Assembly: GCA_037447655.1 (NCBI GenBank)
Contig: JBBHKE010000834.1
Location: 642,499 to 706,498, forward strand
Reading direction: 5' to 3'
DNA: 64,000 bases
DNA from: Zygnema cylindricum
Lineage: Eukaryota > Streptophyta > Zygnematophyceae > Zygnematales > Zygnemataceae
The position numbers and the translations under genes are program-made. Below are positions 32,145 to 43,080 of the stretch, in pieces (the stretch's first letter is position 1; every line of letters starts with the position of its first letter). The notes under the pieces were generated by a model. The model ran no database searches, was not told where the DNA came from, and saw only the letters and a program-made list of their open reading frames with translations.

Positions 32145-32560
32145 TGGCAACACCAGTGTACTTGAGAGGTTCACCAAACTATTAAGCTACCACTAATCTG
32201 TCAAGCTACCATTGAGCTATCACTAAGATACCAGTGAGCTATCACTAAGCTAACTAGAATCGTATCTATTGCAGTTGCTCTATCCTGTACAGAATCACAT
32301 TAAGAATATTAGACGTTGCGTTGTCCGTACGGACCATATCAAATATAATCGTGGTTGCCTTGTCTTGACTGTGTTGCAGCTTCGCTGCTGCGCTGCTCTT
32401 GCTGTATAGCAGTTGCTCTGCTGGATAGCAGCTGCTCTGCTACATAGCAACTGCTCTGCTGTATAGGAGCTGCGCTGCTCTATCTGTAAAGCAACTGCGC
32501 TGCTTTGTCTGTAAAGCAGCTACGCTGCTCTGAGACTAAAAGCTTTCCAAAATGACCACA
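32145..32560 (-). repeat. E1 5' LTR
   Basis: About 416 bp, plus-strand TGGCAACACC...GACCACA; minus start TGTGGTCATTTTGG. It is highly similar to 27014-27487, with fewer minisatellite units. On its right it abuts the truncated gag of E7. Confidence 0.72.
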
Positions 32561-33456
32561 AGGTCCACGGGTAGGATTCCCATAAAAGCCTTTGTGATAT
32601 TAGCTTTTTTGCCAGCCCGGTCTATATAAATATTTCTCATTTGCCATTTTCAGCTTAGGGAAATACTTGTATCCATGTCCCTTCTCAATGCAATAAAAAG
32701 AATGTAATAGAAGATGGCCTATTTAGCCTTTGATTAAATTGATTAATTTGATTTTGATTCTGGTTAAAGTGATTTCTATTCTGATTAAACTAATTTCTTT
32801 TATCAAAGTCTATTGCAAATGCCTCTACCTGGCTTTCTCCATCAAGAAGCTTAGTGTTAGACTCTTCTTGCAATAAAAGATTATATGCTAACTGAAATGA
32901 CTAGCTAGCCTTATCATGATTCATTAACTGAACCAAGACCCCTTTCATGTTACTAAGCGCATTTCTAACAAGCAAAGCAGCCTGTTGAAACTCAAGAAAA
33001 GCTCCACCTGCAGAAGAGTGTGCATCAATTTGTGCTGGAAAATTGTCATAATACTAGACCATAGTCCCCCCCCAAGTATTTGTACCCCCAAACTTTTCAA
33101 GCCACCATGAGCTCTTCTTAGACATTCGCTTTCTGAAAAGCACATTTCAGTGATGTCCAAATCTCGCTCACCTTCTTCATTTTCAGTCAAAACATGACCA
33201 GATTTTTTGAAATACAAAAAATGAGATTATTCATCGCCATTTAATTTTTTTTCGCCTAACTCGGATTTGTTTCATCAAGGGAGCTATCTAAGACCCCCAA
33301 TAAGGCAGCAGTTTCAAACGAAGATTCATCCATTGCAGCCCAATACGCATACTTTTGGCCATTGAAGATAGGGATTCATGACGAAAGGCCCATAACGTGT
33401 AGTTCTACAACCACCGTTGCAAGAGGAGAAACAACAGTAGTAGTGGAAGTAGACAT
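32561..33456 (-). pseudogene. Copia E7 gag remnant
   Basis: Begins MSTSTTTVVSPLATVVVE at 33456, with stops and frameshifts throughout; IPIFNGQKYAYWAAM, VLDSSLDETNPS and an FQQAALL-like segment can be made out, and a broken knuckle near 32700. E1's LTR cuts it at 32561. Confidence 0.75.
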
Positions 33457-34345
33457 GAAAAATTACTGAAGTTATCAAACACCTACTCAACTGCCAATTT
33501 TCAGCTTACACAATATATGACTCAAGACGCCAATATCCCTTCAATTTGCCACATTGATACACAACACAATAAACTGACAATTCCCAAAATTGCAGCCCAA
33601 ATGACTCACTAAATCATAAGATATGATGCCTAGAAGTTTCCCAAAAACTGCCTTTAGAATATTATAATCCCAAAACTGGATGATTCAAAATTGGCTAAGT
33701 CCTAAACTACATACTTATAGTGAGTATCTATTGGTAACACTAATTGGGGTGACTGTACTACAGTACTATCTTGACTTACGACAAAGTATCCAACCAGTTC
33801 GTTACTGTTTCGTGAGTACTTCCAAAACCGTAATTAATTCTTTCCACAACTAATTAATGAAACACTATTTTTTATTGCGCTAAACTACAAAATACTATTC
33901 TCCAAATATTTAGACATAGTGGACCGTACAATAAATGTTTCGGGTGCTTAGTCAGCGGTGGTTGCTAAAGTCCCGCTGACTATGGTAGTTCAGTATGAAG
34001 CACTTGGGTGTCTACGATATGTTTTTTCACCTGTGGTTCCACGTGAATCGCGTCCGTCGACACGATTTGAAACAACGATCATAATGAATTTCTGTACCAT
34101 ACATCTCCGAAATATCCGGTCCAAAATCCGTTCGTCTGATCGGTGAATTCGCTCGTCTACTTCAACACGCGTGTAATCAGTTGTCGGCGCCACTGCGTAA
34201 AACTTGCATAATCTTTTCTTTGCGACGCGTGTCCTTGTAGCAATACAATACACTATATTGTACTTCTGCTACTGTAACACTAATAATGGGTAAGTATTAC
34301 AACAAAAGATTTATAAAATATTCCAAGTCTTTTAGTCTCCTCTCA
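33457..34345 (-). repeat. E7 leader and 5' LTR
   Basis: Leader 33457-33723. LTR about 33724-34345, plus-strand TGGTAACACTAATTGG ... GTCTCCTCTCA. It shares CGTGAATCGCGTCCGTCGAC and TGTAACACTAATAATG-type segments with the E3 and E4 LTRs, so E3, E4 and E7 belong to one LTR clade. Confidence 0.65.
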
Positions 34346-35810
34346 TAGCCCTATCTACCGAATTAAAGATTTCAATTTACAACAGTATTTACAATCCACT
34401 AAATAAATTACAGAACGCTAAACCAAAGTACTAGACTTATAGCATAGCAATTAAGACTCTAAAAGTATGTAGAGAATAATAAGTAGTGTAGAATGCTTTA
34501 AGTGTGTTCCAACAGAGAATGCCAATTCTCCTCTCGCTGCTGTAACTGAGGAAATGATGGTTCTCACATTGCAACTGGAATCTCTTTCGGCACATCAAGT
34601 GCTCCGGAGCCTCTCTTCCTCTCCCTCTATATCCCTCGTCTTTTCCCTCTTCCTTTTTTCTTCCTCTATCTCTCTCTCGCTGTTACTTTCCTCTTCCCCC
34701 CCTCCCCCCACCCCTACTCCTTCCCTGCCCCCTTCCTCTCCCCACTTTACCGGCTAATCAGAACTCCTCTAAAAGTGGTGGTTAAAGTCGAGACATAACC
34801 ACATTTTTCTTCTTTTTTCATTTTTTCTTCTTGAACATTATCGCTTCTTTATAAATTGTTATCGATGTACGCCTTATACCGATTTTGGAGTTAGTGAGTT
34901 ATTAGTGTTGAAGCAGATTTATCGTTAACCACATTAATTATGTTCCGCCACGTGGCTCATTTTGGGCCAGCCAACTAAACAGTGTTATTGTCATTTGTTA
35001 GTTATTCTCATTTTGGGTAAACCAAAACACGCACTTAAATTAGTGTTGTTAATTCCAATTCATGATTGTGGGTAAAAATAAAAACGATCGAATGAGAGTT
35101 ATAAACTCTATATGATTGTTTTGTGTAAAAAATACACACTCTTAATTTAGTGCTATTGACTATAATTTATGGTTTTGAGTGAAAAAAAAGCCGCATTTGA
35201 ATTAGTGTTATTAACTCCAATTTTTGATTTTGGGTCAAATAAACTCGACTTCAAACATTGGTATCCACACTATTTAATGATTTTGGGTTATGAACTTGCA
35301 CTCGAATTATTTTTATTAGCTCTTACAGTGATGTAACGTGTACAATTTTGTTGTTAATAGCCAACCATATCTAGTGAAATATATCATGTTATAATATAAA
35401 ATATGTTAAAAAAAGGGGCAAATAGAAACCAACCGAACAAAAGGACAATGTCTTATTGTCAACACTCTTTCTCTTAGTCCATTTGTACCCAAAATTGTTT
35501 CCTAATGGCTTAGTCTTCCATACATTTACTTGTAGTAGAGGATAATGGAGCGATAACTACTTAAAAGACATGCACATGTAAAAATGATAAGCTGAAATCA
35601 TAAAATTTTCTCGAATATTTTAAAACATTTCATGCATGTCTTTCGCTGTTTCTTTCTCTCTCTCTCCCTCTCTATTTCACTCTCGCGCTCTTTCTCTCGC
35701 GCTCTTTTTCTGTTTCTATCACTCACCCTCTCTCTCTTTCTCTTTCACTCTCTCTTGCTATATGTTAAAGCTATTTTATATGTAGTTTATATAAAATGCC
35801 TCTACCTAAA

Positions 35811-36012
35811 TATACATATATATATGTATAAATTTATGTGTGTGCAAATATTAGTATATATATCCGTTTTACTTGTGTTCTCATACACATAAATATATAT
35901 ATATACATATATATATAGATATATATATATATGTATTCATATATATACATATATAAATATACATATATATATACATATATATATACATTTATATGTATAT
36001 ATAAAAATATAT
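35811..36012. repeat. (TA)n / TATATACA microsatellite
   Basis: About 200 bp of alternating TATA with interspersed C and G, followed by (TG)n at 36016-36027. Apparent Tyr/Ile-rich ORFs are artefacts. Confidence 0.9.
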
Positions 36013-37296
36013 ATATGTGTGTGTGTGGATATATAGGTATATATATCCGTTTTACTTGTGTTTTCATCCGATACCAGTGATAGGGTGGACTACCGCTCTC
36101 CTCTCCCCATTGGCGAAAAACCTGAACAAAATACCCCTTTCCTATTTATACCCCATTACCGTTATCTCCGACACCTGGATCTTAGCCTTGGATGAAGTCA
36201 TCCACTTCGTCCTTTTCCTCATCCTTAGGGCGTCCCTCCTCCCTTCCCTCTTTCCCCAAATACCTCACCTTCACGCCCTCCCCCATCAAAGCCCTTCCCT
36301 CCATCCCCATTCTAAAGACAGGCCATTATCCCCCCCTGATTCTTCTTAGCTGTTGCGATGACATACCCAATTCCCATCCCCGCCTATCCATGCTTTTCCA
36401 TACTAAAGCAGGGCTCCCCCGCCCCATTTTTCCCCGTGAAATTCGCTTAGATTTTGTCGTTTTCTGTAAATAATTCATTCGAGAGGCGGCGGGTGCTAAA
36501 CTTCATAAAGATGGTAGCATTATTCCCGGAAATGGTCAATAAAATAATAAAGCGGGAACAAATAATAAACTATAAGGACGGACGAACTCCTTCCCTACCT
36601 CCTCCTCCTCCTCCTCCCATCCGTGCAAAGAAGTAATCTCCTCCATTAGTCCCTCCGTTCGCCACCCTATCCGACGCCTTTTCAACCCCACTTCCATGCC
36701 TCCCCTCCCCCCCTCTCACCCTCCCCTCTCCCATCCCCTTCCCCCCCCCTCCGTCTTAGAAATTTTATTCTTATTTCATTTTATTTTTTCTACTATTTAT
36801 TTCTCCGAATTCCTTCCTCCTCTCTTCCTTCCTCCTTCCTTCTCCTACCTCCTCCTTCCTTTCTCCTCCCTCTTCCTCCCTCCTCCCTCCGTCTCCCTCC
36901 TCCTCGTTATGGTGGGACTAATTAATTAAGAAGCAAAGATGTAGCATACATTTATGTTTCTGAAAAAAAAAAAAATGTGGGTTATTTTATTTTACTGAAT
37001 TATTTTATCAAGCGGTTTAATTTTTTTGATTGATTTTTTTTTTTTGAATAGTATTTTTTACTGAATTCTTTTTTTAACTCATTTGTTTCACTTTATTAAA
37101 AAATCTCATTTTACTGAATAGTAAAAGTTTTGTTTTACTGATTAATATTATTATTATTTTGTTAACTGAACTGAACTGATTTTTGGGATCCATATGAGTG
37201 GGTGTGTGCAGAAAACTTTACTATTGTTAAATTACAAAACAAACGACGTTTTCGAGTGACTGGTGGATAAAGGTTTTTAAATATTTAGCCTTTCAA

Positions 37297-37324
37297 AAAA
37301 AAAAAAAAATGAAAAGAAAAAAAA

Positions 37325-37391
<67 letters not shown>

Positions 37392-37445
37392 AAGAAAACG
37401 GAAAAAAAAAATAAACAAGAAAATGGAAAAAAAAAAAAAAAAAAG
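37297..37445. repeat. Poly-A block (~150 bp, few interruptions)
   Basis: Almost pure A with scattered G, in a region that is T-rich on the other side. Such length is hard to sequence and its true size is uncertain. It could be a decayed retroposon tail, but no retroposon body is recognisable beside it. Confidence 0.85.
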
Positions 37446-38483
37446 ACGGGGGTATTTTTTATCGGATTTCTAATCCAAAATCTTTACAAGGAAAAAGTAA
37501 TAAAAAAAAAGAAAATAAAAAGAATAAAAATATTAAGAAAGCTGTGTAGGGACAAAAGATATTTTTATTTTTGTTATTTTTTTCTTCCACCATTTACCTT
37601 TTTTCTTTCCTTTTTTTTCAAGGGTGGGTTCTTTACAAGTTTTTATATTTTATGTTTTTTTGTATTTATCTATTTTTAATTTACATTTATCTTTTTTTTT
37701 GTCATCATGTAAAAAGTGCCTTTACATTTGTTTTTTTGAAAGTTATTATATGAGTTTTTTTTTTTTTTTTTATGTTTGCATTTTTTTGTGTGTTATTTTG
37801 TATTTTTTTGTAATTTTCATTTGTGAACTTTTTTTATTTTTGTTAGGTAGTTTTTTTCCGAGTTTTTTGTAATTTTTTCTTTTGAGTTTTTTAAGGTTTT
37901 TTTGTTTTTTTTTTATTTGTTTTTATTATTGTTTACTTTTTATCAAATTGTCCATATCGAATTTTATGAGGCTTATAACCGTGAGGATATAATTTATTAA
38001 ATTAATTATTTTTTTTTTTTTGGTTTCGTTTTACCTTTTCCTTCATAATTTGTTCTTCTTTCAAAAATGAACGATGACAGACTCCCCTCCCCTCATTTCC
38101 TCCCTCCCTCCCTCCCCACCTCTTTCCCAACCCTCCCTCCCTCTCTCCTTGTAGATTATTCTTATCTAAGAATTAGGAATCCCTTCCCTCTATTGTTTAT
38201 CTCTTTCTCCGCCCTTTTCCTCTCCCACCACCCCTTTCCCTCTTCTTCAACCTCTTTTCTTCTCCCTCTGCCCCTTTCCCTACGTCTACACCCTTTTCCT
38301 CTCCCTCTGCCTCCCTCACTCTCCTCCTTCCTCCCTCTATCCTCTAATCCAGCGATTTTTTGCTCCATTTTGTTGAACCCCCCCTATCCCCTAAATAACA
38401 AAAACCCTAAATACGTTTACGCTATTAATGTATATCAATATTGTATAAATATAATTAATATGCATAATTAAATGTATTATATG

Positions 38484-38508
38484 TAAATATATATATATAT
38501 ATATATAT
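38484..38508. repeat. (TA)n microsatellite
   Basis: About 12 uninterrupted TA units. Confidence 0.9.
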
Positions 38509-39282
38509 ATTACACACTCTGTACCACATTACAACAGAGAGCCTCCCACAACGCATCCCTCCGCACACCATTTTATGTTTAGACTAGTACTTCTGTAAAT
38601 TTGTACTTTCTGTTATGCTTCGTTGCGTTGTTCGATAAACGCACATTTGCACGTTTAATGTACGGGAGGTATTGAAGAGTTGTGAGGACTGTAGAATTTT
38701 AGTCAAGTATTTGAGTGGCGTATGTGGAGTAATCTCTTGTGTGGTTGTACATTGCTTCCGCTCAGTTTTATTTTTGCATTATGTTTGTGTCGATCCCATC
38801 AAGACTTATGCTTTTCAATGTACATTTGGGCACCTTATATTCTAGGGAACCACCATAAGCATGCAACTAAACAAAACATACCAAGTTTTAAAGCTTAAAA
38901 AAAGGTTGAAGTTACGCTCTCCATATACATAGCGACATCCCATCATTGTGATACAAAAGTGAACAAATGATCAACATCCTTCAAAAAACTCGAGACATTT
39001 TAAAATCCTTTCAATATTATAAACCCTTTCAAACATTTTTAAAAACTTTTAATTTCATCTCCTTATCTAATCCATACTTATCACAAACATTCACAAATTC
39101 CCAACATCAAATTTTGCCTTCAAACATCCTCCCCATTCAACACCTAAAATATTCTATCTCCACCCCTAAAATTAAACACAATAAGTAGGAATATAGACCA
39201 TAGTCTATGTCATATAAAAAAAAAAAAACTTCTCCTTAGAGCACAAAATGTCCAAAAGCTAACCCTAGAAGGGATGAAAACG

Positions 39283-40391
39283 TTACGCTGGTAGACATTT
39301 GCCCCCTACCATAATATATGAAGGTTTACAAACGCATATGGCCTTGCAGTTTCTAACGACACAAATATAAGGGGCTGGACATGCGTTCAATCGGCACGAT
39401 TCACACGGGGGAGGGCGAGGGGAGGGAGGTGGGGGTCGGGGAGGAGGGAGAGGAGGGGAGGGAGGGCGAGGAGGTTTCACCGGTTTTGGTGGAAGACATT
39501 TTGTCCCTACCAATTTGTTCGGAAATAGACAAACGCAGTAGGCCTTACAGTTTCTACTCACACAAGTAAAGAATGGTGGACATTTGATTTTTGCGCATGG
39601 ATTGCACGGAGGGGGAGGAGCGGTTGTAAGGGGAGAAGGGGATGGTGAAGGGGGGGGAGGGAGCGGAGGTGAAGGAGGGGGCGAGGGGGACGGAGAAGGT
39701 GGGGGGGGTGGTGACCTAGACTCGTTTAATGGTGGGGGTGGCGGCCAATTTAAATCGCTTATTGGTGGGGGGGGAGGCGTCCTTGAATCGTTTATTGGTG
39801 GGGGGGGAGGTATCTTTGAATCGATTATAGGTGGGGGGGGAGGGGTCCGTGAATTGTTTATTGGTGGGGGAAGAGGCGTACTTGAATCGTTTATTGGTGG
39901 AGGGGGAGGCGTCCCTGAATCGTTTAATGGTGGGGGGGAGGTATCTTTGAATCGTTAATTGGTGGTGGGGGAGGCGTCCTTGAATCGTTTATTGGTGGGG
40001 GGGGAGGTGTCCTTGAATCGTTTATTGGTGGAGGAGGAGGTATCTTTGAATCGTTTATTGGTGGGGGTGGAGGCGTCCTTGAATCGTTTATTGGTGGAGG
40101 GGGAGGCGTCCCTGAATCGTTTAATGGTGGTGGGGGAGGCGTCCTTGAATCGTTTATTGGTGGGGGAGGAGGTATCTTTGAATCGTTTTTTGGTGGGGGG
40201 GGAGGCGTTTTTGAATCGATTATTGGTGGTGGTCGCGATGGATTTTTTTTCGGAGGTGGCGGAAACACACACCGTCTATCTTGTAGAAAAGAAGGAGGTC
40301 TACAAATACATGAAGCTTTGCACTTTATGTTTTGGCAAATGTATCCTGGAGGACATTTGGTATTTGCACATGGGTTGCATAGAGGTCCCAT
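39283..40391 (-). CDS. Cys-module / proline-rich repeat protein (HRGP-like), one frameshift
   Basis: Not a named family to me. Minus strand, three Cys modules: module 1 CNPCANTKCPPGYICQNIKC...CIC...C (~40370-40260), module 2 CNPCAKIKCPPFF-TC...C (~39600-39490), module 3 CESCRLNACPAPYIC...C (~39410-39290), all fitting C-x2-C-x4-C-P-x4-C-x4-5-C-K-A-x-C-x-C...C. Between 1 and 2 lie ~16 copies of an 11-residue unit INDSRTPPPPP plus SPSPSPP-type sequence; between 2 and 3 a PPSPPLPPPRPPPPSPRPPP linker. Such Pro/Ser-Pro tracts are hydroxylated and glycosylated in algal wall proteins. The CPPG...C-x-C pattern vaguely recalls follistatin-N domains. A 7-C instead of 8-C run at ~39930 breaks the frame; both halves are otherwise open. 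An acceptor-like tctaaacag just before the ATG hints at an upstream signal-peptide exon. Confidence 0.7.
39715..40240 (-). repeat. 33-bp coding tandem repeat (INDSRTPPPPP x ~16)
   Basis: Units of 33 bp, e.g. plus strand gaatcgtttattggtgg followed by G/A-rich sequence. Unit types alternate (SRT, SKI, SGT), suggesting expansion in blocks. One unit has lost a base in its C-run (7 instead of 8), producing the frameshift near 39930. Confidence 0.9.
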
Positions 40392-40399
40392 TTTAATTT

Positions 40400-41540
40400 C
40401 TGTTTAGAAGAAACAAATGGACCAATAATAAGTATGGATGTAAATTGGTTACAAAAATCGGTAAAAGGCAAACCACAACAATTTCGTTAATACTCCAAAA
40501 TAATTATAAGGGTACGGTTCACAACATAGCGGTTTTTACGAGAATTTGAGACCTTGAAGTATGTTTTCTATTGATAAATTGAATGTTTCATTCCTACATT
40601 TTATTTCTCTCACATAAAGAAAACAATGGTGAAGAGAAAGAAAATAATAAAAAAAAAACAATTCAAACAATAGAGCGCCCAATCCGGTCCACTTTTACGT
40701 GTTTTTGTTTTTTAACAACATCTTCAACAACTAATCCTTAAACTGTTTAGCTTTTCCTTTTAAGTCACTTAGGAAACCAAAAGGCGTATTTTTAAGGTTG
40801 TAAATTTCTTAAATAAAAGGACTCAGCGTGAGATAACGCGAAATTATTCATCACACAATAGTCAAAATGTAGGAAATAGAAAATAAATCAAAAGCTTAGA
40901 AGAAATAGGGACTAAACAGGGACAAGGTTGAAGCCAAAAAATTAACAAAATGAGAATGGTCCTAACCACTAAATGCCACTAGTTTAAGAAACAATCATTA
41001 GTATACATTTTGTCCGCAGTAGTTTCGGAAAACCTGCAAAATAGTGAGGTGTACAGTGTTTTCTTTTGAAAAGGATCGTTTGTTCGTGAAGTTTGGATCG
41101 AATCGGTGTATCGGCGTGCAGACGATGCAACACGTGTACTGTTCAGTCGTGTACGGTTCATCCGTACGCATCGGCTTGTATTTTAATTTGGCCGTAATTT
41201 GCGGCTGGTTGATAGCGGAAAGGTTTTAGTGCGTCCTTTGATCGCGCACGTTTTCTTAAAGCGCGTCTACTTTAGTCACACGTCCTGTACTGTACTGTAC
41301 GTACGGATGGCTGTGCAGATACTGTAGCAGAAAGTAGGATTCGGTAGGATTTGGGCGGCAGTACTGTACTGTCGGCTAGCGGCAGTCTATGGTTCATCCG
41401 TACAGTACTGCAGCTCAGTTAGGGGAGTCAGATTGGGCGGGAAAGTCCTTTAGGTGACAGCTGTCACAATATCCGATCGATGCGTGAGAGTTTTAAAATT
41501 CAACTTCTGGTCTGGACTTGGATTATAAAAAAAAGTGTAA
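40400..41540. other. Spacer, no gene seen
   Basis: AT-rich to 40980. 41040-41420 is unusually rich in GTAC and CGTAC with short inverted motifs (ctgtactgtactgtacgtac at 41286-41305). No ORF of substance. It would contain the upstream exon and promoter of the Cys/Pro protein gene if they exist. Confidence 0.5.
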
Positions 41541-41542
41541 AA

Positions 41543-41600
41543 CTTTATTGCATTAAGTGCGATGGAAAAATCCATCGAGGTACAAAAGGGGTAAAAACAA
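41543..41600 (-). mobile_element. LINE 3' terminus, copy ii
   Basis: Minus strand: hairpin GATGG-ATTTTT-CCATC (41576-41561), then GCACTTAATGCAATAAAG, matching the 3' ends at 12.67 and 57.45 kb. The body upstream (to about 42500) is GC-richer, but I cannot recognise LINE coding motifs in it, so the length of this copy is unknown. Confidence 0.6.
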
Positions 41601-42429
41601 GAAAAATGGGCAGTTTTGAAAAAAACACAACCAGTTCATCCAAAATATGAAAAAAATGTTTAGTGCGATGCAAAAAATAATCATATCAAAACAGATCGAT
41701 GGCAATGTTGAAAAAAAAAAAAAACCCTAACAACACTAGATTCTCGCAGAGAGAAGAAATAAACAGATTTTCATAGCGCTATTCGTAAAAAAGAAAGGAA
41801 AAAGAAAGCGGTTCGAGTTCTTTGAGTGCCTGCCTTCCAGGAAACGGTTCGCTACGACCGGCGTTGCAAACATTTGCAACGTGGCAAGCAACAGAGTGGG
41901 CAGCACAGAGACAAACAGCGCCACGTGTCGCGCCATTTGAAAAATCCTCCAACGGATATGCTGGAGGGAAGAAAGCGGCGCCTGTCGGTTTTCGCTTCCT
42001 TTCGAACCCTCCACTGAACCCCTCGCGTCTGAATTGGACGAATTACAGTCGACGGAAAACGACTTCCTTTGACGCTTTCAGTTGTTGCCTTCCTTTTGGT
42101 TATATACTTATAAACCCCGGCGTTTAACGACTTCCTTTGACTCGCAGTTTTTAACTTTTCGCCTCCTTGGGCTATACGCATGCGCAGGTACAAAAATTCT
42201 TCACCGTCGCGTACGATTTTTTTGTCTTTGGCCGCGGCGGACTTGACTTTTGTCGACCCATTTTGATTGGCCAAGTTTGCGACGAACTGCCAGCTTGTTG
42301 CAAATGACGGCTGCCTCGTAAGATTCATCACTGTACGGCCGATTTTCCACCAGCGAAAAGTCGCGTACTTTATTGACTTCAGTTCTTTTTTGTACAATCC
42401 GTACTGTTTCGCTTTTGTCAAGATTGACC

Positions 42430-42810
42430 AAGGATCCTGGTGCCAACACTGGCCGTTCGATGTCGTTTTGCTCCTCAAACCGTCCTCAAGGTGGACGATG
42501 GCGACAGTGGCTTCACATCATAAAAATAACGGCTGCCACGCTGGAAAAGTCAATGAATGTCTTTCACGAGCTGTACGGGAATATACCAGAATATTCCAGA
42601 AAATCTTTTACGGAGTATATCCCGTTTCTCGCCCTTTGTCTGGTGCAAACACTGGCCGTTCGATGTCGGTTGGAAAGTCAATGAATATCTTTCGCGTGGC
42701 AGTTGTATCGTGCCAGCGGATGAGCTGTACGGAATATACTACAGTAGAATATACCACAAAATCTTTGACGGAGTATATCCCGTTTCTCGTCCTTTGTCGG
42801 TCCTTGACCT
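42430..42810 (+). repeat. Imperfect ~210-bp direct repeat
   Basis: AACACTGGCCGTTCGATGTCG occurs at ~42435 and ~42648; AAAGTCAATGAAT(G/A)TCTTTC at ~42546 and ~42675; GGAGTATATCCCGTTTCTCG at ~42614 and ~42771. These are two diverged tandem units of non-coding-looking sequence, and the unit lengths differ by internal deletion. Confidence 0.75.
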
Positions 42811-42879
42811 CAGTGGCTTGCCAGGCTTTTTCTTGTCTTTAGGTTGCCTTCCGTTAGCGCAAAAGTGGGGTTGTTTACT

Positions 42880-42908
42880 GAGGTCCGTACCGTTTCGTAC
42901 GGTACCTC
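42880..42908. repeat. Short perfect-stem palindrome
   Basis: GAGGTCCGTACCG-TTTC-GTACGGTACCTC forms a hairpin with ~12 bp of stem and few mismatches. Function unknown. Confidence 0.6.
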
Positions 42909-43080
42909 ACCGTTTTTTTTTTTTAAAGGAAAACATCTTTACGCCAAAATTCCCATTGTTGTAGGCGTAAAAGATGACCGTCGGATGCCATTACCCTTTT
43001 TATGTGAGACGCCACGTCGGCAACCCTACAGTCTGTGGCGACCGTGCATAAAAATTGAATAGAAATTGTTCTGAAACCCT

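Larger units (their letters stand above)
27014..32560 (-). mobile_element. Ty1/copia element E1 (most complete copy)
   Basis: LTRs at 32145-32560 (5') and 27014-27487 (3', shared with E5), about 5.5 kb in total. Order on the minus strand: gag (31875-30937), protease, integrase, RT, RNase H (to 27650), i.e. copia order. Only one in-frame stop in gag and about four frameshifts separate the ORFs, so it is the youngest large element here. The 5' leader between LTR and gag is ~270 bp. No target duplication was found, consistent with its tandem arrangement with E5. Confidence 0.82.
34346..39260. other. AT- and simple-repeat-rich spacer, no gene seen
   Basis: It holds (CT)n at 35643-35757, (TA)n-type sequence at 35811-36012, C/T-rich stretches at 34600-34745, 36230-36350 and 36590-36905, a poly-A block at 37297-37445, T-rich DNA at 37560-38030, CT-rich DNA at 38080-38350 and (TA)n at 38484-38507. 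Every ORF across it is low-complexity. I saw no conserved protein motif, splice-consistent exon series or RNA gene. Confidence 0.7.

Noticed and set aside
35834-36067. Tyr/Ile-rich ORF
   Set aside because: Translation of (TATATACA)n.
39715-40240. CRISPR-like array of regular repeats
   Set aside because: Repeats are contiguous 33-bp coding units without unique spacers, in eukaryotic DNA.
39584-40396. Gly-rich plus-strand ORFs over the Pro repeat
   Set aside because: They are antisense to the Pro-rich repeats; the Cys modules with conserved spacing are only on the minus strand.
41852-42478. 208-residue minus-strand ORF near a LINE 3' end
   Set aside because: It shows no LINE motif and has mixed, implausible composition; its overlap with several other ORFs suggests a chance open frame.
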